A stretch of DNA of 64,000 nucleotides, from NCBI GenBank assembly GCA_951804985.1, contig OX638131.1, positions 5,122,630 to 5,186,629 of the forward strand, in the 5' to 3' direction. Positions 56,941 to 64,000 of this stretch are shown here, one piece after another. A program made the translations under genes and the position numbers. The notes under the pieces were generated by a model. It saw only the letters and a list, made by a program, of their open reading frames with translations. It ran no database searches and had not been told where the DNA came from. Positions within the stretch are counted from its first letter, which is position 1. Each line of letters opens with the position of its first letter. The DNA comes from Dryomyza anilis. Lineage: Eukaryota > Arthropoda > Insecta > Diptera > Dryomyzidae.

Positions 56941-58125
56941 AATATATTTCATAACATTTATCTAATTTATGCTCGTCGAGCAAGCATTATTTATGAAATT
57001 AAAAAAAAAAAAAATTCTTTTATATGATGAATTTATTCATAAATATTATGAATTTTTCCACCAACTACCAGAGTCATCATATTGATACCACCGTTCATTA
57101 AATGACATATTAATGAATGCATTAATTATATATATGAACTAAATATTCAATACAATGAATTCGAATTGTCATATTGATGAATTAGTTCATAATATTTAAA
57201 AAAAAAAAGTTCTAAAATAATTTGAAAAAAAGTGTTTCAAATATTTTATTTTAAAAAAACCAGTAAAAAAAATTTTAAAAAAATTATCCGAAAAAAATTT
57301 TTCGGACAAAAAAAAATTGTTCAAAAAAAATTTTTGAAAAAAAAAAATTTGTTAAAAAAAAAATTATAAAAAAAAAATTGAAAAAAAAAATCAAAAAATT
57401 ATTTTTTTCAAAAATATATTTTTTATTAATAAAAACATGTATTTATAATAGATATATTATATATCATTTTATTAATTTATGCATGTCGAGCAAGCACTAT
57501 ATAAGAAATAACATACAAGAACTACTTGAGAACTGAGAAGTACGACAAAAAATGAACCAAAAGTTAATATTTTAATTGAAATTTGGTTTGATGAACAGCA
57601 TTCTTTAATATGATGTAAATATATGTTGTATTTTATGTTTTTGTTAATATATCTGATGAAACTTATTCTTCACATACACTTCATCATATTGAAGAACACT
57701 ATTTCAATAGTTACCAAGCGTTCATCATATTTATGATAGCATTCATAACATTGATGTCCTTAACATTAATTATATGAACGGTTCTTTAATACAATGAATC
57801 ATGGTACAAATGAATCATGGTTGGTTGGTTCATCAATATGATGTACATTTTTTTTTCTGTGCACTTCAGAATTCTAAAGATTCGTCAATATGATGTAAAT
57901 ATATTTTTTGTCTCATATTTTTGTTCATTAATATGATGAAACGTAATCTTTGCATACACTTTAAAGAACACACTTTTGGTCAAACATCAAATTGATGATG
58001 TTTTCATAGTATTGATGTGTTTTATTAAATAATATTATGAAATGTTCGTCAATACAAAGAATCATAGTTTGCAGAACGAAATTATTCAATATGGCAAAGA
58101 TATGTTTTCTGTGTTGTTACCTGAG
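56941..58125. repeat. Composite repeat region, CATCAATATGATG family
   Basis: Contains the reversed copy of the 46500-46735 element (57015-57200), two copies of an ATTTATGC.TGTCGAGCAAGCA segment (56965 and 57475), the counterpart of 38555-38767 (57455-57660), and many CATCATATTGA / TCAATATGATG words to 58090. Homopolymer runs of A fill 57200-57420. It ends near TTACCTGAGTAG, whose complement TTTACTCAGGTA closes the 46500 copy. Confidence 0.6.
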
Positions 58126-60230
58126 TAGAAAAAATGCAATGGTCCTGATTCTGAACTGATCATAACCCGATCAGTTACATTATTAAAATGTTTTCCCTAT
58201 TAGGACACATTTCGACTAGGGTAATTGTTTTGTATGCATTTTTATAAACCATTTAAATTGAAATTTCAAGTCGATCCGTAGTGGTTTTTTGCTATTCCAC
58301 AATACGATTTTTCAATACAAACTTATGACATTTCAGTCAAATTCAATACTTTGAAATAAAACTCATTAAATTCCATTTCACTGAAAGTTCAATGAAATCT
58401 GTTAAAATTTATAAACATATCATAAAAATCTTCTAAGTATTAAGTAACCCTTGCTCTCAAAGTAATACAATTTCTCACAATTATATGCCTAAGTTGATGG
58501 CTAATTAATGATGTGACATAATTTCAAGGGGTCGGGAAATTTAATTAAATTCCAAAAGATCACAGCATCAAGAAATTGCGTATGATAAAATTATGGTCGT
58601 AAAATAGCTGTGCAGATTGTGATCATTTGCTGATCGTGTGCAGAACTTTTTTTTTAACAAAGAAACATTTATGTTTGCTACAAACATAGAAATTATAATT
58701 TTAATGAACAAAATTGGTTGTCACTACAACAACTAAAATTATTAAATGGTTATAGTTAGAAATGTATGACTAAAGGTTTACTAAAAATATTAAATTGCTA
58801 TTTTTTTATATTAGTGAAAACATGGTTATAATCATATTATGTTTATTAGAAAATAATAATATATTTGCAGTTTTAGGCTTTATTATAAAACGTTGATATT
58901 TCGAATAGGATTTTATTAAAATGATGATTTGCGAATTTTTCTATGGCATGAACATTTTGTAAACAGTTTGAAATGCATAAAAATTGCTTGCCAATATAAT
59001 ATGTTTGTTAGAAAATAAATTATTATTTTATATTAGAAAACGATAAATTCTAGATTTTTTATATTTCAATAATTTTATTTTTACTATTTTTTGACTGTTT
59101 CAAAAAAACGAGAATTAAAAATAAGAATAATTTTAGTTTTAATTTTAATTATTATTGGTTGTCAACATAAAATGTTTGTTGAAAAATAATAAATGTTCCT
59201 CATTTATTGATATATTTGCTTCGTTATAATAAAAAATAATGCTTTTGTCCACATAATTTTTAGTTTTAATATATTAAATGTCAACATCGAGAAATTTTAT
59301 GTAGTAATATTTACTACATTTATATATTTCTTTGATAATATTTGGTATACCATAGCCCTAATAAATTTTTGTTGTTTTAAATACATTTATCTGTATTTAT
59401 TTGACTTGATTTTACTACGCAATATATTAGAAATTCATTGTCTACGTGGAATCTGTGACAAGTATATGTTTTCTGTATTTTGCAATTATTTGCAATTTGT
59501 GCACATATTTAATTATGTTTTCATTCTCAACCTTACATAAATTTAGTTACATACTATTTCACAAGTATTTCAAAAAATAGAATGCAGTTAAAATTAAAGA
59601 TTTATTTTCGGTTTTTTTTTTATTTAGGTAAAAATTCATCAATTGATTTTTTGTTAGTTTTTTCAAAATAAACAAAAAATTTCAGTTTATAAAAAATTAT
59701 ATTTTTTTATAAAAAAAAAAAATTGAAAAAAAAAAAAAATTCGGACTATTTTTTTCTTCTTAAAATTTTCTTTTCGAACAAATTTAATTTCGAAACTTTT
59801 TCGATTTTTTTTTAATTTACATTTTTTTCAATTTTATATATATTTTTCTACATTTTATGACATTTAAATAAATACAAATGTTAGTAAAATAATTGCATAT
59901 CTAGTATTTTTACATTTTTCTTGAAGTTAAATAAATACAGAATGTAGTTAAAATAATTGGATTTGTAGTAATTTATCTACATATTTCAAAACATATAAAG
60001 AAATGCCAAAAGTAGTTATTTTCAATACAAATGCATTTAAATTTTGTGTAAAAATGCAGAAAACTTTTGTAGTTATTTTTCATACAAAAAACAACTACGC
60101 CAATGTAGTAAAATCAAATACATTTGCTTTTGAACAAATGCATTTGCTTTTGTACGTAAGTCAAATATATTTTTCTTTCTTTTTAATATTGTATTTCTTT
60201 CGGTGAACGAATAGAAAACTAAATCCAAAT
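58126..60230. other. Very AT-rich intron DNA
   Basis: Long A and T runs (59620-59830), many TGTTTGTT.GAAAA words. No gene or bounded element recognised. Confidence 0.45.
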
Positions 60231-60935
60231 TAATGATCGTGCTGTGAGCGATCATTGCGCCGTCGCGTTGAAACTGTTCCTTGGGATACAGATGGAGCAC
60301 AGCAGATCCACTCCAGTTATTAGTTTAACAACATCTCGTGCTCCGACCAACTATTTACACTGATTTGTTTTGTTATTATTTTTTTTATTGCGCGATCATT
60401 ATTTTTTGCTAATCATAACGTTGATCAAGAAGTAGAATGGCAGCCAAATAACTGTTTTTTGACGTTGTTGTTGTTGTTGTATGCTCTATAATGCAAAATA
60501 ATTTCAAATTAGGGCAGAGGAGGCAATGATCTGCATGATCATGTTTCTCGGCCAGGGCCCCCCAGTCTTCGAAAGATCCGTGTGCGTTACTGTGCATAAA
60601 TTGAATAACGCAGTTTTTTTTGATCGTTATTGCTGTTGTTCATAAATTAAACGTTATTCGTACGTTGAACGCACAACAACAGCAACAACAACAAGAAGAG
60701 CAGCAACTAATTTGCCGCGCTTTGTTGCACTTGCAGCGTCGATCAGCAACAACAGCTAGATCAACATCAATTGTTGCTGCTGCTGCCATCGTGGCTTTGG
60801 CGCCATTTGTTTATGCGTTCTTGCTGCCAGTGTTGCTGTTGTGCTGCTGCTTAAGCGGGTGGGCAGTAAGTGGCCCCGAATAAAGAGCAGCAAAAACAAA
60901 GACGAAAAGCAGCTAAATGTTTGTGGTGTTGCATG
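60231..60935. promoter_or_regulatory. Island with CAA/CAG runs, possible regulatory or 5' exon DNA
   Basis: Markedly less AT-rich than its surroundings. GATCATT words recur at 60248, 60395 and nearby on both strands, and CAACAACAGCAACAACAACA occurs at about 60672. A good donor-like GGGCA|GTAAGT lies at 60865, but no ATG-initiated frame reaches it in phase 1, so only an untranslated exon would fit. Function is unknown. Confidence 0.3.
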
Positions 60936-61739
60936 CAACTGTTGTTGTTGCTGATGATCGTTGTGTTGCTCATTATTATGATTTAAGTGAAAATTGCGGT
61001 CATAGACGGTTGCGCGCGCAAATAAATAAATATTTAATAAATACCGTTTAAAATCTGTTGCTGCTGCCTGTTGCTATAATTTGTACCGTTTTGGTTTTCT
61101 TTTTACGATCATCAATTAGTTCCAATGATTATCGAGATATTGTATGAAAAATCGTATAACTATTTTTTTACAAGGATTTTAATTGGTCAATTTGTTGTTA
61201 TTTATGTGGATTAATTATTTTCAGTTTGATTTTAAATTTAATCAAAATGCGTTTCTAACATTTCGCACTAATTGTATAAATTATTTTATTGGTGAACATT
61301 ATCATTGAAGATTATCATTTTAAATCGTTTAAATTTTGTGCAACGAATTCAATACGATTATTCTTGTAAAATATGGATTTTGATTGACGCTACGCAGAAA
61401 AAAATATAAAATATATGTCTTTAAAAAAATATTTTTTGGAACAGCAATTTCTATGTTCTCAAATAAAAATTATTTGAATTTTGATAATTAACCGATTAAA
61501 CGTATTTTCGGTTAATTGAAAAATACGATCAATCGTATAATTGATTAATCGTGATTACGATTAATCAGAATTTCCGGTAAAACGATTAATCGCACAGCCC
61601 TAGAAATAATACTTACTTCCACATAACCATTTTTTTTCGATAATAAGATGAATTGTGTGAAAAAAATTAAATTAAAAACTAAAAAACTAACAAAAAAAAA
61701 TCATTCATGGGTTCATTTGTGTCCTCAAAAATGATGAAT
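60936..61739. other. AT-rich intron DNA
   Basis: 61480-61600 repeats CGATTAAT and its complement (TTAACCGATTAAACG, GATCAATCG, TGATTAATCG, CGATTAATCGC), a small palindromic cluster. No gene. Confidence 0.4.
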
Positions 61740-61960
61740 ATCCGAATTACTCGCATTTTTCAGGAATATTTTCGGAAAACCCAGATGGCAGATTATCAAA
61801 TTTTACGGAATTTTAAAGACAGATTCATTGCATATTTTGGGAATGGATAAAAATCAGACTGCTTTTGATACAAGACCTTTGTGTCTTGAAAATATATCGA
61901 AAAATGTTTCTAAACTGATTCTTACCCCCTGTCAAAAAATGTGTCTGGGCGTAAGAGGAT
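61740..61960 (-). mobile_element. Copy of the GGCAGG-ended MITE family
   Basis: Shares CAGGAATATTTTCGG, AGACAGATTCATTGCATATT, TTTTGGGAA and the terminal block ATGTTTCTAAACTGATTCTT followed by CCCCCTGTCAAAAA with 21555-22290 and 31555-31810. The open frame here is a reading of the repeat. Confidence 0.55.
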
Positions 61961-62359
61961 TTCTTTTTGAGAATTTCAAATTTAATTTTCGAAATAAATA
62001 TTTTTTTATATTTTTAACACACACAAAACATTTCAAAAAAAAAATAATGGAAACCTTTATCTATAATAAACTCATTAAGCTGTTTTTAGGCTCTTGAATT
62101 CATAATACCATTTTTACAATAATACACTTTTAATTGCCACATTTCCGCTAAAATCATAATTCAAAAGCTTAACTAAGCTCTTGTTGATTTATGTGATTAT
62201 GCGAGGGAAATCTCGAAAAAAACTCAAAAAAAAAGAAATAATATCGAAAATGTAAAAAATAAAATGATGCTAATTTTTTTTGTGTGAATTCGTCAAAATG
62301 AATGCAGAAAAAAGCTTTTGTGGTGAAAATTTAATCACTACAAAAGCACAACAAATCAT

Positions 62360-63050
62360 CAGCTGTGCGCGCATCATCATCATCGAAGGTCTCTGTACAA
62401 ACCACCCACCCCGCCGCACAGACGACCCTTGAACATATCTCTAATTTATTCACACAATGTTGAGTCAAATCTACAGAAGCCGGCACTAGAGGCCGCCGTC
62501 ACTATAAACGGACATACAGCCTGACGTCAGACGCAAGTGAGTTTTGTGACTGTGTCTGTCCGAAATACCATTCAGACTTTTTCAACGCACTTCTTTCATT
62601 AGTTACTGCTTGTGACTTAATGAGTGACTGACTGATGGAATGACAGACAGACAGACTGACTGACTGACTGTCAGTTAGACTGACAAAGTCTGTGCTAATT
62701 ACGCATGCCGAACAAGTGTCAGTCGCGTCGTTCGTTCTCGGTAATGCGTGCGATGTATGTTTTGAAACGGTGAGGCGGGCGGATTGGGCATGAATCGTAG
62801 AAAAGCTTTTTCTGCAATACTTCGAAAATTCAAATTGTTTTGGCACCAGCCAGAATGAATGACCGACTGTGTTGTGCTGTGAATGAGTGTTGAGTTTCGA
62901 GCGTTCTTCGAAGTTTTGCGTGTTCGATCGGAGGCGCATTTTATATTCGAAATCAGTGAGAGGCAAGTGTTTGATGTGTGAACGCCAAATATTTGAATAG
63001 AAAATACAAAAAAAACATGTCGTTGTTTTTTGCACATTTCTAGCAATTGA
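62360..63050 (+). promoter_or_regulatory. Candidate promoter and long 5' leader on the plus strand
   Basis: A sharply delimited GC-richer block. TATAAACG at 62503-62510 is followed 26 bases later by an initiator-like TCAGAC, overlapping a perfect CRE palindrome TGACGTCA (62522-62529). GCACTAGAGGCCGC (62483-62496) is a 12 of 14 CTCF-like match. Downstream are CAGTCAGTCAGTCAG-type words (complement of 62650-62680) and no long plus frame, so it would be untranslated leader. It may be another start of the same large gene. Confidence 0.35.
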
Positions 63051-63483
63051 TAGCGTCTAGACGTAATAGTTAAAAGTTTAAAAAAGGCGGCATAAATTGT
63101 GTAAAAAAATCATTTTAAAAATGTTTTTAAAATATATATATAACAAAAAAATAGATAATAAATAAAAAAGTGTACTAGAAAAATGTATATATCAAATATT
63201 TATTTAAAGTAAAATTAAAAATGAACAACGCAAAAATTTTTAAATAACAAAAAATGTGTGCAAAAATTAAAAATTATAAAATGAAAAAAAAAAATATATC
63301 AAAAGAGTGTCAAAAAATATATAAAAGTTCATAAAAAAAATCGAACAATAAAAAATATTATATAAAAAAATTAAAACCATTTTCAACTAAATGTAGAAAA
63401 AAATGCAGACATTAAAAAAAGTTTAAAATGTCTACAAAATCAGTAAAAATACATAAAAGAATATTGCACAAATGAAATATTTT
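63051..63483. other. Very AT-rich DNA
   Basis: A-rich, with repeated AAAATATA words. Nothing is supported. Confidence 0.45.
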
Positions 63484-63660
63484 AATTACACCACACAACA
63501 CGATTTTTTCCATGGACATCCTATATATCAATTCTATATCAATTCTATATCAATTGTATATCAATTCTATATCAATTCAATATCAGCTGATGTTGATTTT
63601 TGACTGCATACTCAGTTTTTTCTATTATGTTTTGGAGAAAATGGTCAATCGTAATTTTAA
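63484..63660 (+). mobile_element. CACTACTCAACAC family element with an 11-bp tandem insert
   Basis: Begins TTACACCACACAACACGATT and contains GACTGCATACTCAGTTTTTT like 26940-27110. Between them five units of TATATCAATTC (63526-63580) form a small tandem array not present in the other copies. Confidence 0.6.
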
Positions 63661-63672
63661 GCTGGTCCTACC

Positions 63673-63887
63673 CACTCAGAAAAAAATATTCTAATTGGTC
63701 AATAGGACAGTAATTGATTCAAGAGTAAACAAAAAATTAATATTTTCATGTAAACAAAATAGCAATTCAATGGCATTTTATAGTATTTTGTAATATTTAA
63801 TGGTATTTACCCATTAAAATAATATTTTATCCAATTACCTAATTTTAATAGCAACAAATTATTGATTTTATAGTATTTTTTTGAGTG
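63673..63887 (-). mobile_element. MITE family with CTACACTCA ends, copy 3
   Basis: CACTCAGAAAAAAATA at the left and TATTTTTTTGAGTG at the right are inverted ends around 215 bp. AATTGGTCAATAGGACAGT near the left is the complement of the ACTGTCCTATTGAC block near the right end of copies at 1010-1233 and 1543-1763, so this copy is reversed. Confidence 0.65.
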
Positions 63888-64000
63888 TTAAAAAAAAATA
63901 CAGTGCTGTTTAAAAAGAAACTTAAAACGCAATTTTTCTTCAAATTGCTAAATCTAATTTTAATATACTGATGATGCAAATATTCCAAAATATTGCTAAG

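Noticed and set aside
60620..60883. 87-codon ORF with Gln run and hydrophobic tail
   Set aside because: Initiation is not convincing, the Gln run is a CAA/CAG microsatellite, and the downstream donor is out of phase with the gene.
62502..63035. 177-codon minus-strand ORF
   Set aside because: The Ser/Gln-rich part is the complement of CAGTCAGT words in a likely 5' leader; there is no domain or splice structure. Better explained as promoter or leader on the plus strand.

Overview
This window looks like nuclear DNA from a higher fly (Diptera, Brachycera). It is strongly AT-rich, with spliceosomal introns (GT-AG), CAG/CAA (opa-like) runs, polymerase III tRNA genes with A and B boxes, tRNA-derived SINEs, Tc1/mariner debris, many short inverted-repeat elements and large intronic minisatellites. 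I see no bacterial or viral gene. The species cannot be fixed from the sequence alone.

The framework appears to be one very large plus-strand gene that I do not recognise. Two consecutive coding exons (18665-18793 and 33510-33746) are joined to at least two, perhaps three or four, alternative first exons, each with its own ATG: 16431-16542 (MGAHGS, a myristoylation-like start), 32951-32996 (15 codons, 0.5 kb before exon 3), 49255-49693 (146 codons) and, weakly, 453-780. Every donor and acceptor in this set is phase 1, so the starts are interchangeable. The 3' part of the gene is not in the window. The promoter before the first strong start (15900-16300) carries three CTCF-like motifs and a Pho/YY1-like motif.

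Nested on the minus strand, in the 14.7-kb intron between exons 2 and 3, is a complete eight-exon beta-N-acetylhexosaminidase gene (19643-23400). It encodes 522 residues with a signal peptide and all GH20 motifs, and resembles animal HEXA/HEXB. The same intron holds two identical tRNA-Gly(GCC) genes (24036-24106 plus, 26718-26788 minus). They converge on a 1.4-kb array of a 19-bp palindromic satellite; the same satellite lies in opposite orientation at about 17.1-17.6 kb and 29.6-29.9 kb.

The rest is repeat-rich. Left third (0.8-15.7 kb): several MITE-like elements with clear terminal inverted repeats, a long inverted repeat and a degenerate TTTCGGGGAAA minisatellite. Middle (27.4-40.4 kb): a 12-bp array, a degenerate ATCGATTTTT array and a 1.47-kb array of a 9-bp unit. 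Right (42-64 kb): two SINE families with target-site duplications, a broken Tc1/mariner transposase, more MITEs, and compositionally distinct islands at about 48.0-49.3, 60.2-60.9 and 62.4-63.05 kb that look like promoters or conserved regulatory DNA.
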